Origin: Mitsuaria sp. GD03876
Lineage (GTDB): Bacteria; Pseudomonadota; Gammaproteobacteria; Burkholderiales; Burkholderiaceae_C
Reading direction: 5' to 3'
Assembly: GCF_029840635.1 (NCBI RefSeq)
Contig: NZ_JAOCCU010000025.1
Span: 1-64,000, forward strand
Length of the DNA stretch: 64,000 bases
In this document: positions 39,866 through 49,832 of the stretch, piece after piece
Layout of the letters: each line of letters begins with the position of its first letter
Position numbering within the stretch: the stretch's first letter is position 1
Notes under the pieces: model-generated
Database searches by the model: none
Seen by the model: only the letters and a program-made list of their open reading frames with translations
Told to the model about the DNA's origin: nothing
Translations under genes and position numbers: made by a program

Positions 39866-40453
39866 ATGACCACCTCCACGACCCCGCCGGTGCTGCTGAT
39901 CGCAGCGAGTCCCAGCCTCCGATCGCGCTCCGGCGCACTGCTCGCCGGCGCCGCCGAGCGGCTTCATCACCACGGCCTGTCGACCCGCACGCTCCGCCTG
40001 CGCGAGCTGCCGGCGCAATCGCTGCTGCATGCCGACGTCGACGATCCCGCGATTCGGGACGCCCTCGCCGCCGTGGCCGAGGCCCGCGTGGTCGTGCTCG
40101 CCACCCCCATCTACAAGGCGGCCTACAGCGGCCTGCTGAAGGTCTTCCTCGACCTGCTGCCGCAGGACGGCCTGGCCGGCAAGCCGGTCTGGACGCTTGC
40201 CACCGGTGGCAGCCTCGCGCACCTGCTGGCGCTGGACTACGGCCTGCTGCCGGTGCTGTCCGCGCTCGGCGCCCGCGCGCACATCGACGGCGTCTACGCC
40301 AGCGACGCGCAGATTCCCAAGGACGCCGCCGGCGAGTACCGCGTCGCCGACGACATCGGCCGCCGCCTGCTGGCCGGCGCCGCGCAGGTGCTCGAGCGCG
40401 TGCCGGCGCCCGTGCGCGCGGCCTCCGCCACGCGGCCCGCGCTGGTCCTCTGA
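39866..40453 (+). CDS. ssuE: NADPH-dependent FMN reductase
   Basis: 195 residues, flavodoxin-like. Supplies reduced FMN to SsuD and probably to the other flavin monooxygenases of the island. Seen: LLIAASPSLRSRSGALL (phosphate-binding loop) and ATPIYKAAYSGLLKVFLDLL, which contains the Tyr of the pi-helix that marks SsuE. Length fits E. coli SsuE (191). First gene of the second sulfur module, with 228 bases upstream holding the REP-like element and presumably a promoter. Confidence 0.95.
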   Translation: MTTSTTPPVLLIAASPSLRSRSGALLAGAAERLHHHGLSTRTLRLRELPAQSLLHADVDDPAIRDALAAVAEARVVVLATPIYKAAYSGLLKVFLDLLPQDGLAGKPVWTLATGGSLAHLLALDYGLLPVLSALGARAHIDGVYASDAQIPKDAAGEYRVADDIGRRLLAGAAQVLERVPAPVRAASATRPALVL

Positions 40454-40481
40454 TCCCCAATTCCTTCTTCGAGATCCCACC

Positions 40482-41477
40482 ATGACGCACTTCCTCGATC
40501 GCCGCGGGGCGCTCGCGCGCCTGGCCACGCTGGCCGCCGCCTTGACCGCCTCGCTGGGCCTGGCCGCCGGCGCCGCCCGGGCCCAGTCGCCCGCGAATCC
40601 CACCGAACTCCGCATCGGCTTCCAGAAGTACGGCACGCTGACCGTGCTGAAGGCCAAGGGCGACCTGGAGAAGCGCCTCGCGCCGCTGGGCATCGCCGTC
40701 AAGTGGACCGAGTTCCCCGCCGGCCCGCAGCTGCTCGAAGGCCTGAACGTCGGCTCGATCGACTTCGGCACCGTCGGCGAGGCCCCGCCGATCTTTGCCC
40801 AGGCTGCCGGCGCCGACCTCGTCTACGTCGCCAACCAGCCGCCCGCGCCCGCCGCCGAGGCGTTGGTCGTGCCCAAGGATTCGCCGATCAAGTCGCTGGC
40901 CGACCTGAAGGGCAAGAAGATCGCGCTGAACAAGGGCTCCAACGTCCACTACCTGCTGGTCAAGCTGCTGGAGAAGCAGGGCCTGAAGTACGGCGACATC
41001 AACGTCGTCTACCTGCCGCCGGCCGATGCGCGCGCCGCCTTCGAGCGCGGCGCGGTCGACGCCTGGGTGATCTGGGATCCGTTCCTGGCCGCCGCGGAAC
41101 GCCAGCTTGGCGCGCGCGTCGTGGCCGACGGCAAGGGCGTCGTCGCCAACCACCAGTTCTACCTGGCCGCGCGCGGCTACGCGGAGAAGCACCCGCAGGT
41201 CGTGCAGGCGATCGTCGACGAACTGGCGAAGCTGGACCGCTGGTCCGAGAGCAACACGCAGGCCGTGGCGACGCTGCTGGCGCCGCAGATCGGGCTGGAC
41301 GTCGCGACGACCGAGCTCGCCGCCGCGCGCTTCGCCTACGGCATCCAGCCGATCACGCCGGCCATCGCCGCCGAGCAGCAGAAGATCGCCGATGCCTTCC
41401 ACGCGCTGAAGCTGATCCCCAAGCCGATCCGCATCGCCGACGCGCTGCCGAAGTCGGTCCGCACCGCCGCGAAGTGA
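40482..41477 (+). CDS. ssuA: Aliphatic sulfonate binding protein
   Basis: 331 residues. Signal peptide with [12 protein letters not shown] (possible twin-Arg) and cleavage after GAARAQ near residue 33. [51 protein letters not shown] and [20 protein letters not shown] are close to SsuA of other bacteria. Start has the expected short spacing after ssuE (28 bases). Delivers C2 or longer alkanesulfonates to SsuCB. Confidence 0.95.
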   Translation: MTHFLDRRGALARLATLAAALTASLGLAAGAARAQSPANPTELRIGFQKYGTLTVLKAKGDLEKRLAPLGIAVKWTEFPAGPQLLEGLNVGSIDFGTVGEAPPIFAQAAGADLVYVANQPPAPAAEALVVPKDSPIKSLADLKGKKIALNKGSNVHYLLVKLLEKQGLKYGDINVVYLPPADARAAFERGAVDAWVIWDPFLAAAERQLGARVVADGKGVVANHQFYLAARGYAEKHPQVVQAIVDELAKLDRWSESNTQAVATLLAPQIGLDVATTELAAARFAYGIQPITPAIAAEQQKIADAFHALKLIPKPIRIADALPKSVRTAAK

Positions 41478-41487
41478 GGGACTCGCG

Positions 41488-42669
41488 ATGAAGATCCTCT
41501 GGTTCATCCCCACGCACGGCGACTCGCGTTACCTCGGCACCTCCAAGGGCGCGCGGGTCGCGGACTTCGACTACTACCGCCAGGTCGCGATCGCGGCCGA
41601 CAGCCTTGGCTACGAAGGCGTGCTGCTGCCCACCGGGCGCAGCTGCGAGGACAGCTGGATCGTCGCGGCCAGCCTGATCGAGGCGACGCGCCGCCTGAAG
41701 TTCCTGGTCGCGCTGCGGCCGGGGCTGGTGCAGCCGGTGCAGTCGGCGCGCATGGCGGCGACGCTGGACCGGCTCTCCGGCGGTCGGCTGTTGGTGAACC
41801 TGGTGACCGGCGGCGATCCGGACGAGCTCGCCGGCGACGGCCTGTTCCTGCCGCACGAGGAGCGCTACGCGCTGTCCACCGAGTTCCTGAGCGTTTGGCG
41901 CGACGTGCTGCGCGCCAGCCATGACGGTGAGGCCATCGACTTCGACGGCGAGCAGCTGCGCGTCAAGGGCGGCAAGCTGCTGTACCCGCCGGTCAGCCGG
42001 CCGTATCCGCCGGTGTTCTTCGGCGGTTCGTCCGGACCGGCGATCGAGCTGGCGGCCGAGCAGGTCGACACCTACCTGACCTGGGGCGAGCCGCCCGCGG
42101 CCGTCGCCGAGAAGCTCGACGAGGTGCGCGTGCGGGCCGAAGCCAAGGGCCGGAAGCTCGAGTACGGGATCCGCCTGCATGTCATCGTCCGCGAGACCGA
42201 GGACGAGGCCTGGGCCGCCGCCGGCGACCTGGTCAAGCACCTCGACGAGGACGTCATCGCCGCGGCGCAGGCGAAGTTCGCGTCGATGGACTCGGTGGGG
42301 CAGCGCCGCATGGCCGAGCTCCACCAGGGCCGCTTCGACCGGAACGACATCCGCGCGGGCCTGGAGATCTCGCCCAACCTGTGGGCCGGTGTCGGCCTGG
42401 TGCGCGGCGGCGCGGGGACCGCGCTGGTCGGCAACCCGCGGCAGGTCGCCGATCGGATCCAGGAGTACGCGGCGCTGGGGCTGGAGTACTTCGTGCTCAG
42501 CGGCTATCCGCACCTGGAGGAGGCCTACCGCTTCGCCGAGCTGGTGTTCCCGCTGCTGCCGCTGGACCTGCGGGAGAAACTCGCCGCGCCGAAGCTGACG
42601 GGACCGTTCGGCGAGATCGTCGCCAACAACTACGTGCCGGGGCCGGCCAAGCTGGCCGCGGCGAGCTGA
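41488..42669 (+). CDS. ssuD: FMNH2-dependent alkanesulfonate monooxygenase
   Basis: 393 residues, TIM-barrel luciferase family. Converts alkanesulfonate plus O2 and FMNH2 to aldehyde and sulfite. [27 protein letters not shown] (conserved Cys53), [34 protein letters not shown] (catalytic His) and [17 protein letters not shown] are all diagnostic. Length and domain order match E. coli SsuD. The gap to ssuC is one base. Confidence 0.97.
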   Translation: MKILWFIPTHGDSRYLGTSKGARVADFDYYRQVAIAADSLGYEGVLLPTGRSCEDSWIVAASLIEATRRLKFLVALRPGLVQPVQSARMAATLDRLSGGRLLVNLVTGGDPDELAGDGLFLPHEERYALSTEFLSVWRDVLRASHDGEAIDFDGEQLRVKGGKLLYPPVSRPYPPVFFGGSSGPAIELAAEQVDTYLTWGEPPAAVAEKLDEVRVRAEAKGRKLEYGIRLHVIVRETEDEAWAAAGDLVKHLDEDVIAAAQAKFASMDSVGQRRMAELHQGRFDRNDIRAGLEISPNLWAGVGLVRGGAGTALVGNPRQVADRIQEYAALGLEYFVLSGYPHLEEAYRFAELVFPLLPLDLREKLAAPKLTGPFGEIVANNYVPGPAKLAAAS

Positions 42670-42670
42670 G

Positions 42671-43465
42671 ATGGGCGCCGCCGCGATCAAGCGCGCCGCG
42701 CGCGACACCCTGTGGCAGGGGTTCGTGCCGTGGCTGGTGCCGGTGGCCGTGCTCGCGCTGTGGCAGCTGAGCGCGCAGGCCGGCTGGCTGTCGACGCGGG
42801 TGCTGCCGGCGCCGTCGGCGGTGGCGAAGGCGGCGTGGGAGCTCGCGCTGTCGGGCGAGCTCTGGCGCCACCTGGCGGTGAGCACCGGGCGCGCCTTCAT
42901 CGGCTTCGCGATCGGCGGCGGGCTGGGCCTGTTGCTGGGGCTGCTGACCGGCTCGCAACGTTGGGCGGAGACGGCGTTGGACACGACGCTGCAGATGCTG
43001 CGCAACATTCCGCCGCTGGCGCTGATCCCGCTGGTGATCCTGTGGTTCGGCATCGACGAGACGGCCAAGCTGTTCCTGGTGGCGCTGGGGGTGTTCTTCC
43101 CGGTCTACCTGAACACGTTCCACGGCATCCGCGGCGTGGACCGCGACCTGATCGAGATGGCGCGCTCCTACGGGCTGAGCGGCTGGTCGCTGTACCGGCA
43201 GGTGATCCTGCCCGGCGCGACGGCCTCGATCCTGGTCGGGCTGCGCTTCTCGCTGGGGCTGATGTGGGTGCTGCTGATCGTGGCCGAGACCATCTCGGCG
43301 CAGAGCGGCATCGGCTACATGACGATGAACGCGCGCGAGTTCCTGCAGACCGACGTGGTGCTGGTCGGCATCCTGATCTACGCGCTGCTGGGCAAGCTCG
43401 CCGACGTCGCGGCCCAGGCGCTGGAGCGCGCCTGGCTGCGCTGGCATCCGGGGTACCAGACATGA
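42671..43465 (+). CDS. ssuC: Alkanesulfonate ABC transporter permease
   Basis: 264 residues, six helices. [40 protein letters not shown] and [21 protein letters not shown] (EAA loop) are standard SsuC. In contrast to the paralogue at 37914-38885 it has normal length and no poly-Ala. Stop overlaps ssuB start. Confidence 0.96.
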   Translation: MGAAAIKRAARDTLWQGFVPWLVPVAVLALWQLSAQAGWLSTRVLPAPSAVAKAAWELALSGELWRHLAVSTGRAFIGFAIGGGLGLLLGLLTGSQRWAETALDTTLQMLRNIPPLALIPLVILWFGIDETAKLFLVALGVFFPVYLNTFHGIRGVDRDLIEMARSYGLSGWSLYRQVILPGATASILVGLRFSLGLMWVLLIVAETISAQSGIGYMTMNAREFLQTDVVLVGILIYALLGKLADVAAQALERAWLRWHPGYQT

Positions 43466-44439
43466 TGAGCGTGACCGAGATCGACATCCTGACCGACTGG
43501 CAGGACTCCCAGCCGGCGGTGTCGCCGCATGGCGGGGACCAGGAACGCGGACGGGCGCGCGGGTCGGCTTCGACGCGGGCCGAGGCGAGGACGGCCCGCG
43601 GCCCCGCGATCCGCCGCGATGCCGCGAGCGGCTCGACCGCCGGCGCCGGGGCTGCACTCGACGGCAGCGGGGTGACGTTGTCGGGCCTGGGCAAGGCCTT
43701 CGGCGACCGCCAGGTCCTGCGCGACATCGACCTGCGGGTCGCGCCCGGCGAGTTCGTCGCCGTCATCGGACGCAGCGGCTGCGGCAAGAGCACCTTGCTG
43801 CGCCTGCTGGCGGGGCTGGACCGGCCGAGTGCCGGCGTGCTCGACGCCGGCGACGCGGCGGACACGCGCTTCATGTTCCAGGACGCGCGGCTGCTGCCGT
43901 GGGCGCGAGTGCTGGACAACGTCGCGCTCGGCCTGTCGGGTCCCGAGGGCCGGGAGCGGGCGCGCGAGGCGCTGGCGCAGGTCGGCCTGGCCGATCGCGC
44001 CAACGAATGGCCGGCGCGGCTGTCCGGCGGCCAGCGGCAGCGGGTCGCGCTGGCGCGGGCGCTGGTGCATGCGCCGCGGCTGTTGCTGCTGGACGAGCCG
44101 CTGGGCGCGCTGGACGCGCTGACGCGCATCGACATGCAGCGGCTGATCGAGACGCTGTGGGCGCGGCATCGCTTCACCGCGCTGCTGGTGACGCACGACG
44201 TGGCGGAGGCGGTGGCGCTGGCCGACCGCGTGCTGCTGATCGAGGACGGACGCCTGGCGCTGGACCTGCGGGTGGATCTGCCGCGCCCGCGCCGACGCGA
44301 CGCGGCGTTCGCGGCGCTGGAGCAGCGCTTGCTCGACCGCGTGCTGAGCGCGCCCGAGCGGGAGGCGCTGGAGACGCGCGACGGGGCGGGGCACTGGCAG
44401 GTGCCGGTGCCCGCGCCGATGTTGCGCTGGGCGGTGTAG
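43462..44439 (+). CDS. ssuB: Alkanesulfonate ABC transporter ATPase
   Basis: 325 residues. Walker [11 protein letters not shown]-loop [17 protein letters not shown], signature [15 protein letters not shown], Walker [16 protein letters not shown] and switch [14 protein letters not shown]. The first about 70 residues are a disordered Arg/Ala/Gly leader not needed for the fold, common in long proteobacterial SsuB. ATG is in the overlap with ssuC (ATGA). Last gene of the second module. Confidence 0.95.
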   Translation: MMSVTEIDILTDWQDSQPAVSPHGGDQERGRARGSASTRAEARTARGPAIRRDAASGSTAGAGAALDGSGVTLSGLGKAFGDRQVLRDIDLRVAPGEFVAVIGRSGCGKSTLLRLLAGLDRPSAGVLDAGDAADTRFMFQDARLLPWARVLDNVALGLSGPEGRERAREALAQVGLADRANEWPARLSGGQRQRVALARALVHAPRLLLLDEPLGALDALTRIDMQRLIETLWARHRFTALLVTHDVAEAVALADRVLLIEDGRLALDLRVDLPRPRRRDAAFAALEQRLLDRVLSAPEREALETRDGAGHWQVPVPAPMLRWAV

Positions 44440-44492
44440 CCGCCCGTACCGAGTGTTGCGCGGGCCTTCGACGGGGAGGGGCTGGGGGGCTC

Positions 44493-45602
44493 TCAACCGC
44501 CGAAGGCCTTGCGCAGCCGTTCGCCGGCGAAGGCTTGCGCGTTGCGCGCCTTCTCGACGACGGCGGCCGTGCCGAAGAACTCGTGGGTGACGCCCTCGTA
44601 GTCGCGGCGCTCGACGAGGACATCGGCCTTCTTCAAGGCGTCCTCCATCTTGGCGCTGTCGGAGCGCAGCGGGTCGACGCGCGCGCTGATCAGCGTGACC
44701 GGCGGCAGCCCGGCGAGCCTGGCGTCGATCAGGTTCAGCCGCCAGTCCTTGAGCTGGTCCTTGTTGTCGAGGAGCTTGTCGATGAACCACTCGACCATCG
44801 CGCGGTTGAGCGGCTGCGCGACGGCGTTCTCGAGGTAGGACTCGGTGTTCAGGCTGGACTGCGTGACCGGGTAGATCGCGAGCACGTGGGCGGGCTTCTG
44901 CAGCCCGGCGTCGCGCGCCGCGATCGCGGTGGCCAGCGCGAGGTTGCCGCCGGCGCTTTCGCCGGCCAGCGCGACGCGGCTGGCGTCGCCCTTGAAGCGC
45001 GCGGCGTTCGCGATGGTCCAGCGGTAGGCGGCGAGCGCGTCGTCCCAGGCGGCGGGGAACTTGGCTTCGGGCGCGCGGCGGTAGTCGACGGAGACGACGA
45101 CGGCCTGCGCCTGCTTGGCCAGGGCGCGGGCGCTGGCGTCGTAGACCTGCTTGTCGGCGATCACCCAGCCGCCGCCGTGGAAGTAGACGACGACGGGGAA
45201 GGGCCCCGGGCCGTCCGGCGTGAAGAAGCGCGCGGGCAGCACGCCGGCGGCGCCTTGCGCGGTGCCGTCGACGCTGGTGACGCCGGGGACGAGTTGTGCC
45301 GGATCGGTGCTCCGGTTGTTCTGGCGCAGCAGCGCGTTGACGGCGTCGGCGATGGTCGGGTTGGCGCGCGCGGCCGGCACGTCGATCTTCTCGATCGCCT
45401 TGGGCTTCAGACCCTCGTGCGCCTTCAGCAGCGCGAGCATGTCGCCGTCCAGCCGGATCTGGCCCATGCCCTTGGCGATGGCGGTCTTGAACTTGCTGGG
45501 CTGCTCGTTGCCGGTGCCCTTGCCGGTGTCGTCGGCGGCACGGGCCAGGGGCAGCGCGAGCAGCAACGCGCTCAGCGCGGCGATGGGAAGGGAATGGCGC
45601 AT
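44493..45602 (-). CDS. Secreted alpha/beta-hydrolase, esterase of the HSL family
   Basis: 369 residues. Signal peptide MRHSLPIAALSALLLALPLARA. Oxyanion motif VVYFHGGGW, nucleophile in LAGESAGGNLAL (GxSxG), acid in SARVDPLRSDS and His in YEGVTHEFFG, the complete hormone-sensitive-lipase-like triad. Expected to hydrolyse short-chain esters in the periplasm or outside. ATG at 45602; another start at 45632 would put charged residues ahead of the signal. Convergent with ssuB. Confidence 0.92.
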   Translation of the reverse strand: MRHSLPIAALSALLLALPLARAADDTGKGTGNEQPSKFKTAIAKGMGQIRLDGDMLALLKAHEGLKPKAIEKIDVPAARANPTIADAVNALLRQNNRSTDPAQLVPGVTSVDGTAQGAAGVLPARFFTPDGPGPFPVVVYFHGGGWVIADKQVYDASARALAKQAQAVVVSVDYRRAPEAKFPAAWDDALAAYRWTIANAARFKGDASRVALAGESAGGNLALATAIAARDAGLQKPAHVLAIYPVTQSSLNTESYLENAVAQPLNRAMVEWFIDKLLDNKDQLKDWRLNLIDARLAGLPPVTLISARVDPLRSDSAKMEDALKKADVLVERRDYEGVTHEFFGTAAVVEKARNAQAFAGERLRKAFGG

Positions 45603-45897
45603 GGCGGCGTCCTTGTCGGAGTGGAGCGGCATCGGGAGATGCTCAGCGGGTGCGTGAGCAAGGGGGATGCCCGAACGCGGCTGTCACGGGATTCGGATGG
45701 CCCGCGCCTTCCGACTTGACGTATCGTCGCGACGGCGCGTCGACAGGCGACGCCGATAACAACGAGCCGGAGTCACCGGCACCCAGGGAGGATCCACCGC
45801 CGCGCGTCGCGCACCTACGAGGGCGCGGCGTGCCGCATGGCCGTTCCGGGGCCGGGGACGCAGGCGCGTCCCGCTCACCTCAACCGGAACCGATCCC
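45603..45897. promoter_or_regulatory. Divergent intergenic region between esterase and small secreted protein
   Basis: 295 bases with no supported gene. A TTGACG hexamer (45716-45721) on the plus strand could be a -35 element for 45898-46266, but no good -10 follows at 16-18 bases, so the promoter is only suggested. Confidence 0.25.
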
Positions 45898-46266
45898 ATG
45901 CCCTTGCATCGTCCCTTCCTCCGCTGCGCCGCGCTGGCGCTGCTCGTCGTCGTCCAGGCCGCGTCGGCCGCGCCCCAGTGGTGCACCGGCAAGGCCCAAC
46001 GCGTGCTCCAGGACAAGGACGGCACCGTCCACCTCTACACGTCCTACCGCAACGACTGGACCCAGATCTGCAACTCCGAGGTCGCCTGGAACGGCGTCAC
46101 GCCGTCGATCTGCAAGAGCTGGCTCGCCACCGCGAAGGCCGCCGTGGCCGCCGGCCTGACCGTCACCGTGCAGTACCCGGAGGCGCCCGCTTGCCATCAG
46201 CTGCCGGCCTACGGCGCCGCGCCCGGACCCAGCTACATCATGCTGGTGACGCCCGGTCTGGAATGA
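45898..46266 (+). CDS. Small secreted cysteine-containing protein, unknown
   Basis: 122 residues. Signal peptide about residues 1-24 ending AASA. The mature part has four Cys (QWCTG, TQICN, PSICKS, PACHQ), probably two disulfides, and aromatic strands such as GTVHLYTSYRNDWTQ. No enzyme motif. Similar small proteins in Burkholderiales are uncharacterised as far as I know. Alone between esterase and ybhN, convergent with ybhN (12 bases between stops). Confidence 0.75.
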   Translation: MPLHRPFLRCAALALLVVVQAASAAPQWCTGKAQRVLQDKDGTVHLYTSYRNDWTQICNSEVAWNGVTPSICKSWLATAKAAVAAGLTVTVQYPEAPACHQLPAYGAAPGPSYIMLVTPGLE

Positions 46267-46278
46267 CCCCGCGCGGCC

Positions 46279-47226
46279 TCAGCGCCGCGCCTTCGCTTCC
46301 AGCATGAAGTACGCCACCGCCGCGACGCTGAGCGGCGCGAGGTAGTACAGCGCGCGGTACGCGATCAGCGCGGCCAGCACCTGGCCGTGGCCCAGCACCG
46401 GGCCGAGGAAGGCGACGAACACGCCTTCCAGCACGCCCAGCCCCGCCGGCACATGCGTCACCACGCCGGCCACCGCCGCCACCAGCAGCACGGCCAGCGT
46501 GTGGCCGTAGTCCGTGCCGCGTTGCAGCAGCACCCACAGCACCGCGCCCATCGTCAGCCAGTTGGCCGCCGAGATGACCAACTGCATCAGCGCGATGCGC
46601 AGGCTCGGCACGAAGAAGTCGTGGCCGCGCAGCGTGAACTCGCGCCGCGTCGAGAACGCGCACAGCGCCAGGTAGGCCGCCACCAGCACCCACATCAGCC
46701 CGCCGAGTCCGCGCAGCGCCGCGCCGCCGATCTTCCAGTCGGCCGGCGGCGCCAGCCATCCGAACAGGAACAGCCCGCCCGCCAGCAGCCCGTAGCCGAG
46801 CCAGTTCGACGCCATGCTCAGCGCGAGCACCTGCGCCGGCACCGGATGCTTCAGGCCCTCGCGCGCGTACAGCCGCAGCCGCATCGCGATGCCCCCGACC
46901 AGCGAGCCCAGGTTCAGGTTGAACGCGTAGCTGACGAAGGTGATCAGCATCACCCGCCGCGTCGGCACCGCGTGATGCGTCCAGCGCTTGCCGATCAGGT
47001 CGTAGCCGCTGTAGATCAGGTGGCTGAGCAGGCACAGCGCCGCGCCGCCCGCCAGCACGCCCACGGGCAGTTGCCGCAAGGCCGCGCCGACCTCGTCCCA
47101 ATCGACCTTGTGCGCGGCCCAGGCCAGCAGCGCGACCACCGCGACCGCGAAGACGCCGCTCAGCCAGCGGCCCCAGCGGCGGCGGCCGTCCCGGCGGGCG
47201 GCGTCGCCGTCGCGCGCGGCGCTCAC
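46279..47226 (-). CDS. ybhN: YbhN/LPG-synthase-TM family inner-membrane protein
   Basis: 315 residues with eight or so membrane helices. SYAFNLNLGSLVGGIAMRLRLYAREGL, VVTHVPAGLGVLEGVFVAFLG and YRALYYLAPLSVA are signatures of the UPF0104 flippase-like family. GTG at 47226 overlaps the clsB stop (GTGA). E. coli carries ybhP-clsB-ybhN in the same order; a role in moving or handling cardiolipin-type lipids is inferred from that link. The frame continues upstream but overlaps clsB fully, so the GTG is preferred. Confidence 0.9.
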   Translation of the reverse strand: MSAARDGDAARRDGRRRWGRWLSGVFAVAVVALLAWAAHKVDWDEVGAALRQLPVGVLAGGAALCLLSHLIYSGYDLIGKRWTHHAVPTRRVMLITFVSYAFNLNLGSLVGGIAMRLRLYAREGLKHPVPAQVLALSMASNWLGYGLLAGGLFLFGWLAPPADWKIGGAALRGLGGLMWVLVAAYLALCAFSTRREFTLRGHDFFVPSLRIALMQLVISAANWLTMGAVLWVLLQRGTDYGHTLAVLLVAAVAGVVTHVPAGLGVLEGVFVAFLGPVLGHGQVLAALIAYRALYYLAPLSVAAVAYFMLEAKARR

Positions 47227-48563
47227 TCCGCGGTTTCCTTGCTCAAGCGCTTGTCGGCGTGCCATTGCCAGGCCTCCGCGGGCGCCGTCGGCGGCGCGCT
47301 GACCACCACCGGCGTCTGCGCCGCCGGCATCAGCGGCTGCGCCTGGCGCGGCAGCCGTGCCAGCCAGCGCGGGAAGTGACGCAGCACGTGGAAGACCAAG
47401 GCCCCCACGCCCAGCCGCCACCACCAGCGCTGCGCGGCCGTCTCCTCGAGCGTCAGCTGCCGGCAGCGGTCGCGCATCAGCGGCTGGAGCTTCTCGCGCA
47501 TCGCGCGGTTGAAGGCGCGGTCCTCGACGATCAGGTTGGCCTCCAGGTTCAGCGACAGGCTCAGCGGATCGAGGTTGCTCGATCCCACCGTCGCCCAGGC
47601 GTCGTCCACCAGCGCCACCTTGCCGTGCATCGGGCGCTCGCAGTACTCGTGGATCTGCACGCCCGCGCGCATCAACTGGCCGTAGACCATGCGCGCCGCC
47701 CAGCGCGCCCAGGCGATGTCGGGCTGGCCCTGCAGGATCAGCCGCACCGTGACGCCGCGCCGCGCCGCACGCTGCAGGCTGCGCAGCAGCAGGAAGCCGG
47801 GGAAGAAATAGGCGTTGGCGATGATCACCTCATGCCGCGCCGCATGCAGCGCCAGGCGGTACATGCGTTCGATGTCGTCGCGGTGCCGATGGTTGTCGCG
47901 CGTGACGACCACCGCCTTCGCATGTCCGGCGGGCGAGGGCGTGTCGTTGACGCCGGCGGCGTCCGGCGCCGCCGCGGTTCCGCGTCCCGCCCACCAGCGG
48001 CGGTGCGAGGTCGCCGCGGCGATCGGCGTCTTCGCCGGCGCCGCGTCCACCGTCGCGGTGGCGAGGATCTCGCGCGCCGTGCGCCGCAGCTGCGCGACCA
48101 CCGGGCCGCGCACGCGCACCGCGTAGTCCTGCTTGGCCTCGGGGCCGAAGTCGATCAGGTGGTCGGCCGAGAAGTTGATCCCGCCGATGAAGCCCGTCCC
48201 GCCGTCGACGACGACGATCTTGCGATGCAGCCGTCGGAACGGCCGCAGCCGCCGCGACAGCTTGGGCGGCGGATCGAAGACATGCAGCCGCACGCCCGCG
48301 TCGGTGAGCCCGCTCACGAAATCCGCCGACAGCGTCGGCGAGCCGAAGCCGTCCACCGTCATGTCGACGCGCACGCCGCGCCGCGCCGCGGCGATCAGCA
48401 CCTCGCGTAGCGCCATGCCGATCTTGTCCTCGAAGAGGATGAAGGTCTCGACCAGCACCTCGTGCCGCGCGGACTCGATCGCGTCGAAGACGGCGGGGAA
48501 GAACTCCTCGCCGTTCTCCAGCAGCTCGATGCGGTTGCCCGCGGTCCAGTGAGGTCGCTTCAC
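47223..48563 (-). CDS. clsB: Cardiolipin synthase B (phospholipase D family)
   Basis: 446 residues. Two HKD half-sites: [17 protein letters not shown] and [19 protein letters not shown]. It lacks N-terminal membrane helices, as ClsB does. A low-complexity stretch joins the halves around residue 200. Makes cardiolipin, in E. coli also phosphatidylglycerol. GTG start in overlap with the ybhP stop (GTGA). The C-terminal helix [18 protein letters not shown] may touch the membrane. Confidence 0.95.
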   Translation of the reverse strand: MKRPHWTAGNRIELLENGEEFFPAVFDAIESARHEVLVETFILFEDKIGMALREVLIAAARRGVRVDMTVDGFGSPTLSADFVSGLTDAGVRLHVFDPPPKLSRRLRPFRRLHRKIVVVDGGTGFIGGINFSADHLIDFGPEAKQDYAVRVRGPVVAQLRRTAREILATATVDAAPAKTPIAAATSHRRWWAGRGTAAAPDAAGVNDTPSPAGHAKAVVVTRDNHRHRDDIERMYRLALHAARHEVIIANAYFFPGFLLLRSLQRAARRGVTVRLILQGQPDIAWARWAARMVYGQLMRAGVQIHEYCERPMHGKVALVDDAWATVGSSNLDPLSLSLNLEANLIVEDRAFNRAMREKLQPLMRDRCRQLTLEETAAQRWWWRLGVGALVFHVLRHFPRWLARLPRQAQPLMPAAQTPVVVSAPPTAPAEAWQWHADKRLSKETAE

Positions 48564-49297
48564 AGCCGGATCTCCGCCGCCAGCGGCGCATGGTCCGACA
48601 GGTGCGACCAGGGCCGGCGCGGCAGCACGATCGGATGCTGCACCGACGCGCCGCGCACGTAGATGCGGTCCAGCGCCAGCAGCGGGAAACGCGACGGGAA
48701 GGTCCGCGCCGCCGCGCCGTAGGCCTTCACGAAGACCTCGCCCAGCCCCGCGCAACGGCTCAGCATCCGGTGCGCGCGCTGGCGCCAGTCGTTGAAGTCG
48801 CCGGCGACGATCACCGGGTCCTCCGGCGGCAGGCTGTCGATCAGCTGGCACAGGCGCTCGACCTGGCGCTGGCGATGCGATTCGCGCAGGCCCAGGTGCA
48901 CGCAGATCGCATGCAACTGGCGGCCGTCCGCGAGCTGGAGCACGCTGTGCAGCAGGCCGCGGCGCTCCGGGCCCTCCATCGAGACGTCGTGGTTGGTGTG
49001 ATGCGCGATCGCGAACTTCGACAGCAACGCGTTGCCGTGATGCCCCTGCGGATAGACCGCGTTGCGGCCGTACGCGAAGTCGCTCCAGAGGCTGTCCGCC
49101 AGGAACTCGTAGTGGGGCGCCTGCGGCCAGGTGGGGATGCGGGCCGCGTGCAACTCGTGTTCGCCGAGCACTTCCTGCAGGAAGACGATGTCCGCCGATA
49201 CGGCCCGGACCGCTTCACGCAACTCGTGCAGGATGAAGCGGCGATTGAAGAAGCCGAAGCCCTTGTGCAGATTGACGGTGAGGACGGTGACCTTCAT
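48560..49297 (-). CDS. ybhP: Endonuclease/exonuclease/phosphatase-family protein
   Basis: 245 residues. EEP-fold motifs: [20 protein letters not shown] (metal Glu), [20 protein letters not shown] and [11 protein letters not shown]. First of a three-gene set in E. coli order with clsB and ybhN; the substrate may be a lipid head group rather than DNA (inference). ATG at 49297; an in-frame start at 49315 adds MPHRQA. Confidence 0.92.
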   Translation of the reverse strand: MKVTVLTVNLHKGFGFFNRRFILHELREAVRAVSADIVFLQEVLGEHELHAARIPTWPQAPHYEFLADSLWSDFAYGRNAVYPQGHHGNALLSKFAIAHHTNHDVSMEGPERRGLLHSVLQLADGRQLHAICVHLGLRESHRQRQVERLCQLIDSLPPEDPVIVAGDFNDWRQRAHRMLSRCAGLGEVFVKAYGAAARTFPSRFPLLALDRIYVRGASVQHPIVLPRRPWSHLSDHAPLAAEIRL

Positions 49298-49335
49298 GGC
49301 TTGCCGGTGTGGCAAGCCGGATGCCCGTCACCGGG

Positions 49336-49434
49336 TCACAGGTCGTCGGACTTGAGCATCATGGGGCCGATGCACAGGACCCCGAAGGTGAGCGCGAACG
49401 CGCCCACGAGAATCGCGCCGATCAGTTCAAGCAT
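49336..49434 (-). CDS. Small membrane protein (32 aa)
   Basis: One hydrophobic helix (LIGAILVGAFALTFGVLCIG) and a charged tail MLKSDDL. ATG has AGGAG at good distance, which supports it as a gene. It stands between cydX and ybhP, 38 bases before ybhP. It is not CydX, which lies upstream. Could be a further accessory peptide of either operon. Confidence 0.5.
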   Translation of the reverse strand: MLELIGAILVGAFALTFGVLCIGPMMLKSDDL

Positions 49435-49479
49435 GGGGTGCTCCTGCTGACGGTGCCGCGTCGCGGCGGGCTCCCGACG

Positions 49480-49497
49480 CGAGGCCTGCGGGCCTCG
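49480..49497 (-). terminator. Inverted repeat downstream of cydX
   Basis: Perfect 7-base stem CGAGGCC-TGCG-GGCCTCG with a 4-base loop, about 140 bases after the cydX stop. No T-run, so only a possible terminator or processing site. Confidence 0.3.
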
Positions 49498-49633
49498 AAG
49501 TGCCGGGGGGGAGCGATCGATACTAGACCTGTCCCCGGGCCCGCCGCAATCGCGGCTGGCGGTGTCCGACCGCCGATTCAGGGGATTCCACACCCCCGTT
49601 TGCGCATTCGTGCCGGACGTGCTCGGCAGGCGG

Positions 49634-49762
49634 TCAGTCGTCGCCGCCCTGGCGTACGCGTGCGCGTTGCGCCTCGTCGTCCATCAGCTCGAACCACATC
49701 GCGTTCAGCACGGCGAAGCCCGCCGCCAGCGGCAGGCCCAGGAGCCAGGCGAAGTACCACAT
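49634..49762 (-). CDS. cydX: Cytochrome bd accessory subunit CydX (YbgT)
   Basis: 42 residues, beginning MWYFAWLLGLPLAAGFAVLN, the strongly conserved CydX start, with one membrane helix and an acidic/basic tail ending RQGGDD. Established: CydX is needed for stable heme assembly and activity of bd-type oxidase. AAGGAA lies before the ATG, 70 bases after the cydB stop. The gene is short enough to be missed by length-based callers. Confidence 0.92.
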   Translation of the reverse strand: MWYFAWLLGLPLAAGFAVLNAMWFELMDDEAQRARVRQGGDD

Positions 49763-49788
49763 GAGGTGTTCCTTTCAAGTCGTTGAAC

Positions 49789-49810
49789 GGGAACGGGAAA
49801 TGCCGTTCCC
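49789..49810 (-). other. Stem-loop between cydB and cydX
   Basis: Perfect 8-base stem GGGAACGG with CCGTTCCC and a 6-base loop. It lies in the 70-base gap between the two genes and could set their relative mRNA levels. No T-run. Confidence 0.5.
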
Positions 49811-49832
49811 TTCGAAGTCGTCGGCAAATCGG

